Assembly: GCA_963924555.1 (NCBI GenBank)
Contig: OZ004582.1
Coordinates: 4,898,001 to 4,962,000, forward strand
Length of the DNA stretch: 64,000 bases
Origin: Crambe crambe
Taxonomy: Eukaryota; Porifera; Demospongiae; Poecilosclerida; Crambeidae
Direction: 5' to 3'
The translations under genes and the position numbers were made by a program. This document shows positions 37,101-52,100 of the stretch, in pieces. Each line of letters opens with the position of its first letter. The stretch's first letter is position 1. The notes beneath the pieces are model-generated. The model searched no databases. It was not told the origin of the DNA and saw nothing but the letters and a program-made list of their open reading frames with translations.

Positions 37101-40100
37101 TTTCTTGTTGTATGGTTTGATAAACTTGGGACTAGTGAGAAAGTATGTACCAAGTCAAGTTATTTTCAAGTGTGTAAGCCTAATAGTGTTACAGCTGAAG
37201 GCATGTTGGAAATGGTACAAATTGTATTGGGGAAGTTGGGTGTGCAGGAGCTAGATGATGGAGCATGCTCTAAGCTTGTGGGGTTTGGTACAGATGGCTA
37301 AAAGGTTTGATTGAAAAATCATTGCCATGGATCTACTGGCAGTGGTGCCTAGCTCATAGGATTGAGTTATCTTTGAAAGATGCATTTAAAAATACTGCCT
37401 TTGATCAAATTGATGATATGCTCCTAAAACTGTATTACCTCTATGAAAAATCACCCAAAAAGTGTCGGCAACTGGAAGATATCATTTGTGACCTAAAGGA
37501 CTGTCTTTCCTTTGATGATGATGGCCGGAGACCAGTGAGGGCTAGTGGTTCACGTTGGATTTCTCATAAATGGAATGCTATGAAACGGATTTTATCCAAG
37601 TATGGTGCATATACTAACCACCTAGCAGCCCTATCTGAAGATGGCACTTTGAAATCTGTGGATCGAGCCAAAATGAAAGGATATTACAACCAATGGACTG
37701 ATGGAAAATATGTTTTGGGTTGTGCTTTGTTTATTGATCTATTTGCCCCCTGTGCCTTTCTTTCCAAACTTATGCAGTATGATGACTTGGATATTTTGGC
37801 TGCCCTTACTGGTCTACTTAAGTCTGTTAAAGAATTGGACAAATTAAAGACAACACCTTTACACCAATGGCCAACATTTTCTACAACACTCAGTAAATGT
37901 GAAGATAGTACATATCAGTATCAAGAGTTGAAGAATTTTTTGACTGCTAAAACTTATGAGAATCACTATACTGAGTATTGTGAAAAGATAGCCCTTTGTA
38001 CGAGGGAGAGATTATTGTGGTCAGATGATCAGGTTTTGAGGGACATTATCTTTGTTCTTGCTACGCTACCCAGGGTTGGCAAAAGGCAGTTGAGGAAGAG
38101 GATGATTTAGCAGCTGTTGATAGACTGGTAGCTCGTTTTAGTGTACCACTAAATGCTGCTGCTAACATTCAAGTGGATGAGATTCATGCCGAATACTGTG
38201 CATTGCTACATTATGCAGTTGAGTATATATCTCTCTCTACACTGGAGTACCGTGCAGTCTGGTGGCGACTTTTTCATGCACCTAGTGCTTCAGAATGGGC
38301 CAATGCTCTAGTTTTAATTGAACTGCTATTCTCTTTGCCAGCATCTAATGGGAAATTAGAGAGAGTGTTTTCTCAACTAAACATCATTAAGTCTGACAAG
38401 CGTGTTCAGCTCTCCAACGAGACACTCAATGATCTTTTGACCATCAGCATGAACACTGACTCCCTGGATTGCTTTGATCCTGACCCTGCCATTGACCTAT
38501 GGTGGAACGATAAAGTGCGTAGGCCTAATCCGAAAGTGAGGAAGCCTTATCAGAAACGTCAGCGGCAGAGCAGCTCCAGCTTTGAACCTGAAAGTTCAAG
38601 CGATTCTGATGAGCCTACTCCTTTATTGGACACTTGGGATGAATGGATGGAATCAAGTGAATCAGAAACTGAAAGGGAACAAGAAAGTTAATTGTACATT
38701 TTAATGTTTTTTATCATTACTTCATATTGTCATAATAATTATCTTACCAACCAAAAAATTAATTGTCTGGACAATTTGAGACAATGGTCAGACAAATTGG
38801 GTTGTGCATGGCCATGATGACCATTCAATCAAAATTCCTTATATTGCACACTGTTGACTGCTCTTTGGTAGGCATTTTGGCTGAGTATACACAACACACT
38901 TTCAAACACTCACCACATAAAACTCGTTCACATACATAATGGCCAGTCTACTCTGACATGTCATCCTCACCAGTCCTTTGAGGTCAGAGGTCCAAGTCTA
39001 ACTTATACCATGTGACCAGTATGATCCTCCCTGTGCTTGCGTGTAGCCAGTGTGTGACCAGTAGATCTGGGGGAGTACAAACAGTGGCCCCAGACCTCAT
39101 GAAAGATCCACTATTGTGCTTCTTAACTGGGTCAGAAGCTTAGAGAACACTTCTTGTGGAAGCCTTGGGGACTTACATAAAAGATAATTAGCAGCTCCAC
39201 ATTTCTAAATAAAAATATATCTTGCAGGAATTGAACCAGCTTTGGCAGTTTCTTTGAGGTGAACTTGCTTGGTATCAGTACAGTTTAATCTTGAAGAGAA
39301 CATCTGTGTATATGCTTCTTCACTTCTATTGGCTCTCTCTTCAATTTAATAAGTCAACTAAGTGTGTTATCAATCAATTGCTTAACAGGCTTTAGGCTCT
39401 CCATGAAATGTGGAATCTTCTCTGCCACTTTCCAAATCTCACACGTGCTGATTGCATTGGAATTTGCTTTTCCGATTTATCGTTGCCTCATTACGCCGAC
39501 CACCTTGACATCTATCAGAGGTGTAATGGCAAAAACATAACCATCTGAACATGCAGTTACGATACAATATATCAAACCGATAAAAAGGCTCCTAAATATA
39601 CCAGTAGTGAGACCACATTTTCTTGTGTCATATGCATTATCAGACTTATACAGCAATTGCACCGACACTATCTACTCATTGCATTTCTAATGACCACACG
39701 TGTTTCAGTTGGAAATTCAAATCACTAAAACACCCTACACCTGCACTTAGGCTAACTGCATCTTTACTATAGCAACTAAGGCATGGAGAGGAAAGCCAAT
39801 AAGGGTCACTAATTGCATTTTGTTGCCTAGCAACTTAAGGGTTTTCCCTGGGAAAGCTTTATAGCACTGAACCACTAACTGAATAAGAAGTAGTTAGTCT
39901 CTTGCATTGGCCTCCTCTCCACGCCATACGGGTTCATATTGCACACCTATTGACCAATCAGATTGCAGTATGCAGAGTAGTCGTACATTTCATGATGTTC
40001 TAAATTTATTTTTTCTATTTGGTATGTAGAAAAATATGCTGAGTGGTACGTATGTACATCTGTGTACTTCCTCAATAGAGTGATGATTTCTAGCAGTACA

Positions 40101-43100
40101 TGCAGGTGTTATTCACTCAGGTGGAGGGCATGGGTACATGCAAATGATCAGCTTTGTATGATTGTCTCAATTGATAGGGCCTGGACTTCTTTTCCCCTCT
40201 TTCGATGATCTGGGTGATCGATATGTTATCTTATCTTGGGATAAGCCAATGAATTCAGAGGAGTATGTCTTTAGGAACTACATCATCACTATAAGAAGTA
40301 ACTCTGACACACCTCAGACAACTACCATTAAAGATGAAGACACTACTTTTGTAAATGGTGCATTTGATCGTCGCACTAACTATAGTTTTGCTTTAGTCAC
40401 TACTAGTTCCTGTGAACAAAGTGAGTCAGTCCCATTTCGTATCAGTCCTGTATCACCTGATCCAACACCTGGCCTAACACCTGGCCTAACACCTGGTGAG
40501 TTTTGTGATTGTAGTGCCATAAAAGCTATATTGTAGTTTCTTACTAGGAAGGAAGGTGTTACATTCCTGTAGATCTTAAACGCTATAGACTAGACCATGC
40601 AGTGTAGCAAAGTATCATAATTATGCCACACTTAATCCTTTCAGTATTCTAATAACGTCTACCATACACCCGAATAGAATAGTAAAGCCCCCTTGATTAT
40701 AACAACCCACATGATTATGCATACCACCCATAGTGCAACACCAGTTGTATTATATCATGGGTTATAAAAGTAATTATGATTATTATGTGTTTAATAGGAA
40801 GTATTGCAGCCATTGTTATAGCCATTGTTATGAGTGCAGTGATCCTGATCCTTATCCTAATCCTGGTAAGTAGCGAACCTCATTGGAAAGCAGTGAATGA
40901 TTATGGCCTATTTCAGCTCCTCATTAATTCTTCATAAGATAAGTAACCATGCTTGGGTCTCTATATACTCTCACTCAGTCCTTTACTGATAAGTATTTCT
41001 GCTAGTACATAGTTATAAGATTAGTAACTTAGACAAGATCAATGAATTCATGTCTATTTTCTCCATGATCTATATAACAGGTGTGCAGATATCGTCCAGT
41101 CAGAAATAAAATACATGTAAGACTAGCTGATTAATGATCAACGTGCACATGAACCTCATAGTAACATAGTAACCTCATAGTATGGAATGTTCTTGTGAAT
41201 GGGACAGTACATGCACTACTGGCAGATTTATAGAATTAATTATTTGCTATACCCCCACAGGCTCTGTTTTCAGCTTATAGCTTGCCCCTGGTAAGTGCCT
41301 CTATTATCTTTTGTATAATGCCTATCGCTATTACCTATCAAGTTAGACTGTTTATTAGAATACATAGCTAGCAATTCAGATGCCTAGTGAAAAAAAGGGC
41401 AACTACAAACCAGTACGTGTATGTGAAATTCTGTCATTACGAAAGCTAGCCCATGCCTGGGGGGGGGGGGGGGGGGGGGGCATTGCCCTCCTTGTCCCCT
41501 TGAAATAAACCCTCACTGTTAAACATTACTGGCAGATCTAATTTTTAACAGCTCATGATATAAAATTCATTTGCTATACCTCCACAGGACGAGCCCCCTC
41601 TCTCTGTGCATAGCTTGCCCCTGGTAAGTGCCTCTATTATCTTTTGTATAATGCTTATCACTATCACCTATCACTATAGCCTGTATCAATTTTTTAGAAT
41701 GCATAGCCAATCCCTATATTCCACAGCTAATAATACCCCTAACCCACTTAATCATAAAGGAATTAACTTAACAGAACCAGATATCATCGGAGGAAGGGTT
41801 AAATGCCTAGTAAAAAAAAAGAGAAGGGGCAATTACAAACTATAGTACATGTATGTGAAATTCTATGATAATCTCATTATGAAAGCTAGCCAATGCGGAC
41901 CTCAACGATCTAATGTCGGTGACCTCGACCTATTCTCGGCAACTGGTTGTACCATAATGCATTTATTGTCGACCATTCCCTATGTAATTTTTACTGGAAA
42001 TATAAATGAAAGATATCGTATACATAGGAACATGAAGCTCTGTCAACGTTTTATAGAGCTAGATATGCATGGTTTGAAGTATAAAAGTGTGAAATTTTAG
42101 CCAGCTACTTCTATACTGCCAAATACACAGCCTAAATTGCCATCAATATCATAAACACCCCACACACAATCTTCAAGTACCTAGCCATCTCCATGGTGTT
42201 TTTCATCAATTAGTTGGACCATCTTTTCACTTGGTCCCACTGGTTAGGAGGTCATTGGATCTTCAACACCTTGAATCACTTTTTTCTTTTTGTCGTCAAT
42301 ATGAAATAGTAAGTTACAAATGGACTAGAAAATACTAATAGCAAACAGAAACTATATAAGAATCGTGAAACAAACCGATCAGCTAGTCTAGGTGAAGCAG
42401 CATGTTTTCCTGGCAATGTGGCGGATTCTGTCCACTGCAATAATTCTCACGTATATTTTCAGTAATTCTGGCCGACAATGGGTAATGGTCGAGAATTGAT
42501 GAATGACGTGAGCCTGGGTATGAGGCTAGGGTTAGAGTATGCACATGCCATCACTCTTGAAGGGCTTCTACTAACTTGTCCATTATCCATTACCAGGTCG
42601 ACTTAACACAAGAGAACATGGAGTCGAGTCAACACCTGAGACGAGAAGACTTCAAGAATGATGAGGACTATGGGGAATGCATAAAGCTACACTTGAGACC
42701 AAATATGATAGTGCGAGCACTCCGTGACTACGAGTCAGTCGTCAAGGGAGACATTGGGGTCTGCAAGCAGGCTAACAGTGAGATGCCACTTGCCCAGTTT
42801 AAATGGATTAAGGCTGGTGGAGTGGAAGTGAAGACTTACTCTGTGTATTGGTACATGGTGGAGATTCTCAGTGATGATGAAGATGAAAGTATGACAACAA
42901 AACAAAACAAATAAACGTATTCTTACTGTATATTTATTTCCTTTTATATAGCTCTTGGAAACGAAGAGAAATCAGAAGCGTCCAAAAAAGTTTCTGTGAG
43001 TCAAAGTTACTAATAATTCATGTAGTTGCATGTTAACAGGATTAAATATGTAGCAAATAATTTTTCTTTCAACAATTGATGTACACATGAACTTAGACTT

Positions 43101-46100
43101 TGAACATTGGAAGCAATAAAATTACATATACTCCAGCCATAAGCTGATGATCGACTCACAATATTACTCTCTACCAAGCTTTAAATCAACTGGATATATT
43201 CCGTATTCATCTACAGTCACTCTGTGTACCCTAAAATGAGTAACCAAGTGAATATGTGTGTATCTATCAATACACATGCAGCTAGATTTACACTACTAAA
43301 CTGAAAGGAACCATTATGATAAAGGTAGACTTAGGTAAGTCTCAATATACGTTAGACACCGGGATTCTGTCTGTTTAGTAGTCATAATCTTTCTGAACGT
43401 CTTCTTTTTTTTGCATTCCTGAATAAAGTAAAGCTGGAGGGATGCCCAGTATGCCAGAGAATCAAGAGGAGAAAAGTATCAGCTAGCTAGCTTGTGATCG
43501 GTCGATTGTTGTGATCTATGAGCATCATTTTTTGTCATTACCCTGTGCACTAGGGTTTTGTGGTTAAATAATTTCATGCATGCGCAAGCAGTGTATACCA
43601 GGCCCTATTTTCCCCAGCAAAAAAAAAAAAAATTACATAGTCAAATAGAAAATAAATAAATAAATAATCAAAGCGCGTTTCTTCCCTGAGTACTTCAGCA
43701 GTTCGTTGCCATCACAGATCTCTAAAGGAACTTCGTCCTTCTTCATGCTATTAACTTAGAGTGCCTGACTCTACTTTGTTTTGGACTGCGCATCAGGTCA
43801 GAAATTGTCCATGTTGACGATCTTTACCATACAGTCTAAGAACACATGCAAGCAGAGTTCTTTAAGCTTTCTCCTGTAGTGGCAAGCCTTGATTGCAGAC
43901 AGAGACGAGACTCTGCTAAGCAGTGTATACAGGCATTATGTGGTTCAGGTGAGTCAATAGCTAAAAACAGCTAGGTCATAATCAGCTGCTTGTAAAGCCT
44001 TCCATTAATAATCTACACTAGTGAGAAAGTAGAGTTGTGTTTCCTGACCTTTCACCTGTTTACTTACTAGCAAATAATGACCAAAATAATTATCTCGACA
44101 GTGACACATCTGTAAGGTAAAGCGGGGCTATTTCGAATAGCGGGTAATTCCGTATTGTTCAAATATTTCTGAAACTACTGAAGCTTCTGAGCTCAATGTG
44201 CTCTACTATAATAGTAGAATATACCTTTCAAAATAGAGCTCATAAGCTTGAGGAGTTTTGAAAATATTTGACCCTACGGAATAGCCACACCGTTCGGAAT
44301 AGCCCCGCTTTACCTTAATGTAAAAAAAAGAGCATACATTGTAAATATGAATAAGAAGTTACATTCAGGAAAAAATTATATATTTAGTGATTCTTGAGAT
44401 CGTCTAAGTAATTCTTGAGATCGTCTAAGTTTTATAGCGGGCGGTACAGCCAAAACAGCACTCGCGGTTAGATTTCTCTACGTCATCAGTTTGCAGCACA
44501 CCCCTTGACCTTCAAACCAAGGCACACCTGGCACTCAAAACTCGGTTCGAATAACTGGTATGGAAGAAGAGAGGTTGTAAGGTTGTTATCTCACATCTAT
44601 CACTGTTCATCCTGCCCTATTAGCTTGTATCGAGTTATTAGAATGCATAGCAATTGTTAACCCTCAGTACATGCATAGTGAGTTTGTCTGTATGTGTAGT
44701 AACTTGTCCACCATCAAATAACCATCCAGAACAAACACTGGAGACCTTCATAAATAAGACTACGACTTTCAAATCAGTCTGACTTGATGTGTCTCTTATT
44801 ATGTGTTACAAGAATGATACAATAATGAAGTCCATAATTAAAGTCCGGACATAATGCAATATTTTATTATCTTTTGTATAATGCCTCACTATTACCTATC
44901 ACTGTTAAATACTACTGGCAGACTTAATTTTTAACAGCTTATGATATAGTTTGCTATCCCCCCACAGGCCGAGTCATCTCTCCTTATGACTGATAGATCG
45001 GACCAGGTAAGTGCCTCTATTATCTTTTGCATAAGGAAAAAAACATTTCTGTGAAATGAAAAAAATGTAGGTACTCAAAAAAGTAAGGAAACAAGGGAGG
45101 ATGGAAATAGGATGATCAATCTTTGTTCTGCATATTCAGCCAACAATCCCTACATATACGTCAGGTATATAGCTTCAGATCATAGTGCAGTAATGTAAGG
45201 ATTGTTGGCTGAATATGCAGAACAAAGATAGATCATCCTATTTCCATCCTCCCTTGTTTCCTTACTTTTTTAAAGCAGTGGTCACCCCTACATTTATGTA
45301 TGTATGTGTAATGCAAGAGTTCATTCTTCTGTGTGTATGGAAGTTTCTTGAGATGTATAGTTCTCCAATAGCATGCAGCCCAATGATTATTTGAAGTGTT
45401 GAGCTACACTTGGAGGTCGAGGATGCTGAAATAGAGTCTACTAGTAGATGGATTGGTGAATCAAAATCCCCGAGTTGATAGAGTAGTCTATGATCTAGAG
45501 CTATAGAGCAGCTAGCTGAGTAATATTAATAATTGGATATCAATATAATATTATGTGCATGCATATTATTGGCTTCTAATAATTAAGTTAGTCGAAGTTA
45601 CATCGACTCTTTCGAGGATTGACGAGTACAAAGATCATAGCTGATGGAATTTGGCCAGAAATCATAGCTGTAGCTTGAGTGGTTTGAGAGATATGGTTGT
45701 TTAAGAAGAAGAAGAAGAAGAATAAAGAAGAAGAATCCAGCGATTTACCTGCTTTCTGAATGTGAGCTCCCTGGTCCTGAAACTTGGTCTGCACTTTGTA
45801 GTAGGCTCTAGTAGGCTGGATAATCATTCACAGTAGCTTTTTAAAGTCTAAGTGGGGGAACTAGAATTTCACTTTTGTATTAGTCTATATGCGGTGTGCG
45901 GTGCCGTCCACGTCATCCCTACTTAGAGAGAGCTACCGCTCTCTCTGATAATGCTTATCACTATCACCTATCACTGTTCATCCTGCCCTTTTAGCTTGTA
46001 TCAAGTTATGACAATTTTTTAGAATGCATAGCAATTGTTAACCCTCAGTGCACGCAGAGTCTGTGTGTGTAGTAACTTATCCACCATCAAATAACCATCC

Positions 46101-49100
46101 AGACCAAATACTGGAGACCTATAGTGATTCACAAATAAGACTACAACTTTCAAATCAGTCTGACTTGATGTGTCTCTTATTATGTGTTATAAGAAAAATT
46201 GAATGATACAATAATGAAAGTCCATAATTAAAGTCTGGACATAATGCAACATTTTAGGAGGTCCAGGTCAAGAAGGTTTCTTATCATACAGGCACTACTC
46301 AAGGGTGGTGTTAATTATTTTCCCCCTCTATATTCTTTTATCCAGGCTATTAGCTCTTCCATTAAGCACTGCTTTTCGTCCTCCTCAATGTAGAGACTGG
46401 TACGAGGCTACGTATACACACTGCTGCTGTTGTTTGCTGGTGCTGTTTTGCCTTGGAGATATCAAAAGTGTTTTAGTGTACCAAGAGACGTCTTAGCTAT
46501 GACAGGCACAAAAGATTCTGCCTGTTTAGTGGTCATAATCTTTCTGAACGCCTTCTTTTTCGCGTTCCTAAATAAGAGGGATGCCCAGTATACCAGAGAA
46601 TCAAGAGGAGAAAAGTATCAGCTAGCTAGTCAATTGTTGTCAGCTAGTTAGCCTGTGATCTATGATCATCATTTTTTGTCATTGCCCTGTGCACTAGGGT
46701 TTTGTGGTTAAATAATTTCATGCATACGGAAGCAGTGTATACCAGGCCCTATTATCCCCAGCAAAAAAAATTACATAGCCAAGTAGAAAATAAATAAATA
46801 AATAATCAAAGTGCGTTTATTCCCTGAGTACTTCAGCAATTCATTGCCATCACGGATCTCTAAAGCAACTTTGTCCTTCTTCATGCTATTGACTTAGAGC
46901 GCCTGACTCTACTTCATTTTGGACTGTGGATCAGGTCAGAAATTGTACTACCGTCTCCAAGAATACGTGCAAGTAGAGTTCGTTAAGCTTTCTCCTGTAG
47001 TGGCAAGCCTTGATTGTGGACAGAGATTCTGCTAAGTAGTGTGTACAGGCATTATGTGGTTCAGGTGAGTATCAACACTCAAAAAACAGCTAGGTCATAA
47101 TCAGCTGCTTATATTATGGAAATATTTCCTATCTTTTATCAGGTAAAGCCTTCCAGTTTCAATAATCTGTGACTTGGGACACTAGTGAGAAAATAGAGTT
47201 GTGTTTCCTGACCTTTCACCTGTTTACTTACTAGCAAATAATAATTAATGCTGATGGAACTCGTATCTATACAGTTAATAATAATAAATTGCCATTGACC
47301 TATTTGGTATATAACTTTTAAGTGTTATGCATGTACCTGATATACTTGATTAGTATTGCATCAAGGTCATAACTAGACTGAGCATCGAGTACTGAGATGG
47401 GAAGAATGAAGCTCTAGAGTGCATGCAAGAGCAGAAATATTACATTATTTACATCATTACATCATTTAGTTTTCTACTTGGTATGTAATTTATTTCGACT
47501 GTGTCTAGGCAATGGTAAGCTACTATGAACAGGGTTCAATGCCATAGACTTTTGAACCCGCAAGGCACTAGCATTGTGCAAGCTGTGCTGGATAGTGGGG
47601 TTGTCACTTCTGCCTCCTCTGGCCCTTTGTTGGCCAAAATAATCTCAAGCTGGTCTTGGCTAAATCTTTTACTGAGAAGGAAGAGATCATCTTTGTTAGA
47701 AGATAACAGAAACCCTGCAACTTCCATAAATGAATGCACTGTAAAGAAAAATACTTGACATAACTATAGAAATTATATAAAGCTTCTATATAACTAGTAA
47801 TTTTCAGTCCTTCCTGTCTCCCTGCTCAGCATCACAGCTTTCTTTTCCTCTGCAAACAGTCTCCTCTCACTTTATCAAGTAGACTAGGAAATCCTGCCAC
47901 TGAAAGAAAACAAAGTTTAGTTTTGTAAATATTTCTCTGCATGGTTTCTCACCTTAAACCAGTCATCATCTGGTGAAGCATATGGCTTCCTATCTGGTTT
48001 ACGGCTAGTCTAAACTCTTCCACTCGGACTAACTCCTAACATTTAGACAGTCGAATAGCTTATCAAATTAGCAAATGAACCTCTCAGGTTTGTGGATCCC
48101 CAAAATATATTGCTTAAGACCTACACAAATTACAGTGTAAGTATCAGCAAGGAAGTGAGCATGCACATGCCCAGATATATTACCTGAGCCGCCGAAATCC
48201 ACTCTCATACGGGAGTACGATGTCAATGCTCTTATTTAAGCTTTGGCACGAGAGATAAGCCATGGGAAGCTATATCCCCTCAGTTAAAATTGTGAGTTAC
48301 TTGTTTGTGGCCAAAATGCAAGTCTTACACTTACTATAGAAGAACACTAAATCGTAAGGATGACTTGAGCAGTTCAAGTAGCCACACCAATGTATGCTAC
48401 TTAATACATCAGAGAAATTAGCCAACTGAGATCGTCAAATTCAAAGAAAAGCAGCTTGCTTTACAGCTACTTTCTTCCAGTCACGATGCTTTCTAGAGCA
48501 GCCTCAATTTACGACCCATGGCTAAATAAGAATATGTACACTATCAGTTGTCCCATAGTTATATCAAGAAAGAGGATGACATTTATGTGTGATTTCAATG
48601 CTATAGCATTTTAGTAGCCATAATATTGAAATAGGAAGTACCAAGGAAGCACCAGAGGTACATAGCATAGCTAAAGTAAGCTGTAATAAATGAAATTAGA
48701 TTTTTGAAAAATAGTTATTGCGAAGGGGTAAGGGTGAGACTAGTTAATTATTAATCCTCGACATGCATGTGTAAGGTAGTCGTATCTGTCTGTCTGTTAC
48801 TACAAAATAAGTGAAACCATTTGTCTTGAGATAGAACCAACATGACATAAATTACATATTCTTTGTAATTTAGAAATTTTATGAAAATCCTTGGTTTGTG
48901 ATATATATACTTACATTAAGCTGTCAGTTTGAACAGGTTCAAGGGAACACACACAGAAAGCTACTGGTAGGTTTACTGCTACTTTACATTAGCTGTATAG
49001 CAACCAAGCTTTGAGATTCAAGCTAGCTAGCGAAATAGTGGTGGGCGGAGCTTAAGTGTGTGCACGTGATGTGCACACTATTTCTATTAGATAATAGTTG

Positions 49101-52100
49101 CACTGTAGCTCCTCTGCAGTGCTGATCCTGAGGACCTGAGCTGATCAAAACTGCTGTTTGAAATGCTTGAGGGTTCTGCATTCACGAAGCCCCGCCCTTT
49201 CACCTTTGTAGCTATTCATTGTACAATTTCAAGCTTGTGCTCAATTCATCATGTGATGTATCATGAGCCGAGGATTAAGCACTTCATTAATTATTTGTTT
49301 GAAACCTTACACTTTGAAATAACAATACAATTCTAGCACTTTACTTTCAAGGAACTTTAATGTTATCAGAGAGTGCAGTAGCACTCTCTAGGGTTAGTAC
49401 GGAATGGGTGTGGCTTCTCTCATTAGAACAATACAAACTGGACTCTCTGTATCTCTTCTATTCTTGCTACAGGCTCAACTAAACTTCTTACATCTAAAAA
49501 ACAATGCAGAAGATGATGATATGACCGCTCAAACTCCTCCAGAACAGCGTCAATGATCGCCAGCCGCCGCCTAAATCTAAATTTTTATGATTCGTTCATC
49601 ATCATCATCATTAGATTCATCTTCTTGCCAGGCTGTAACTCCATGATCCTTTCACATACGACAATGAAATTCATATCAACTGTGCACTTATAACCACACA
49701 ATGTGCTTTTACCATCGTTATATCCACAGTTTGCCTTCAAAATAATCACTCGTATCAAACGACTTTTCATTATAACTATGTCAGCCATTTAAAAATGACA
49801 TCATTCGTCATGCACGCGCGTCTGTCACTATCACGTGCACATACGCGCGTGCCAACCAGCTATTTTTACTTGAAAACAATATTCAACCGTTAGGTCGTAC
49901 AAAAAGTAAACAAACAAGTGAAAGGAAAAAAAATTATGCTAAATAAAAAGGCCATGTAGGGTTAGTCTGTACTTTAACAGTTTCTGTCAACAAAAATCTA
50001 AATTATGCTGCCTTCAATAATAATCCTTACATCACTGCCTAAACCAAGCAGAACACTTTTATACTGACATGAACAATTAAAGCAGCTTGGTGGGAGGCAG
50101 TGATGTAGGGATTATTATTGAAGGCAGCATAATTTTGATTTTTGTTGACAGAAACTGTTACTAACCCTACATGGCCTTTTTATTTAGCATAAATTTTTTC
50201 CCTTTCATATCATTGAGTTTTTCTCTCCACCTAAAGCAACTCAAATCTCAATCAGCTTATTGAACTCTGATGATTAATTAAAGGTTCTGGAATATGGGAT
50301 GTTCAAATTTTTTTCCTTATCATGTTCAAAAACCAAGAATTAATTACTAGATGATTACCATGTACAAAGTAGTGTACAATGAAATAAAAATTAACATAGA
50401 AATTGATCTATCTAACAGTAATAACTCTTTCTGCTATTTGTACAGAGTCTGGAGTCAATAGAGCGACTGGAGATGGAAAAAGAATACTACAAGAGAAAAA
50501 TGGAGGAAAACTACCAGAGGGAAATATGTCAAAGAGAATATATTATTGAAAGGTATGAGGAAAAGTTGAAGGAAAAAGAATGTACTATTCAAAGGTTACA
50601 GGGCAAGGAGCAAGATATCGTTTATGTGAGTATTACGTATGATGCCTGTAACCATGTGCATGGATGTATACATTAAGTTTTGGTCTGTAGCACACTGTGC
50701 TTTGGTCTCTCTTTAGAAACATCCTATAAGTGTAGCTGTATTAAAGTGCTTTAATCTGATAAAAAATGAAATGTGGAAGGGTGTGATTAATTTCTGGGTG
50801 TTGATGATTAATGAGATGTGTACATATTAGGTGCAGATAATTCCAACCTCAATTAAATCCATATATCTCTGAAGTCAATTTTCATGTTACTACAGTGAGC
50901 AACTGTAGTAATTACTACATACACTTAATTTTCGAGGGATTTATATTTCACAAATTTAGTGAAAAGAAAAAAAAAAGATCAGATAAGGTTTGGCCAGCTG
51001 GCTAGTCTCATGCGCATGACGTACGTACGTGACAGTGGAAAGACGTGGCCTGATTTATCTAGCTACTCTGACACGATCACCTAACTAGCAAACTAGATAA
51101 AGTTAAGTGTCAGTGCAATCCTTATAGCTGTTTATGAATGCAGGGTAAAACTGTACCTTGTTGAAGTTGTTGCCTCACTCACATAAGATGAGGCTATGAT
51201 TACTATTCTTTTAGCTATTTCAATATTGGTGGTTATTTTCATACATGTAGGCTGATCCAGAAGGAATGAAGTCTACTGAGCAAGACAACAAGGTAGAATT
51301 TTATGTAGTACTAGAATTTTTAGTTGTTGAATAAGTGGCACATTCAATTAATGACTGACTATTCTTTGTGGGGTGTAAGGGGGTAGGGAGAAAAAGCGGA
51401 ATGGCGGAAATGGCGGAATCCAAGGAAACCAAAAGTAAAGCTTTAAGAAAAAGTTGTAGGGATTATGGTAACTAGTGTAGCTATGTTATCAAAATAGTAA
51501 AGTCATAACATGTAGCCATAATTTATTGACTCCAAGAGTAGCTATACGTGATTTTCCAGCAGAGCAGAAATTATTTCATGAGGGATTATTAGATGTGTCT
51601 GTGGGTGAAACTGTGGCCATACTAAACAAACATACATCACGTGTAGATGGTAATATGCATTACCAAACCGAGACTGAGGAGCTGGGCTTCCTGCAAGTGT
51701 CCTCCATTCATGATACATGATGCACAGATCATGAGGAGGAATTCATGTAGTTTTGTTTGCAACCAAAACAAACACTGATATTACAAGGTCACCCAAAATG
51801 GATCCATAGACTCTTTCAAGGATTGATGAGTACAAAACATCGTAGCTAGTAGGATTTGTCCAGAAATCATACTTGTAGCTTGAGAGATATGGTCGTCTAA
51901 GAATAATAATAATGATAACAACAACAGAGAAGAAGAATCCAGCGACTTACTTGCTTGCCATATTTCTGAAACAGTAAGCTCCATGGTCCTGAAACTTGGT
52001 CTGCACTTTGTAGTAGGCTAGTAGGCTGGATAATCATTCAAGTAGCTTTTGTTAAGTCTAAGTGGAACTTCACTTTTGTAATTACCATAAATCGGGAAAT

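Noticed and set aside
45588-45827. Frame of 79 codons on the - strand, with a relative at 51781-51984
   Set aside because: The similarity comes from the dispersed non-coding repeat; the Phe run is a simple GAA repeat.
49585-49788. Small gene on the - strand
   Set aside because: Ends in a Met run from an ATC repeat and has no family or splice support.
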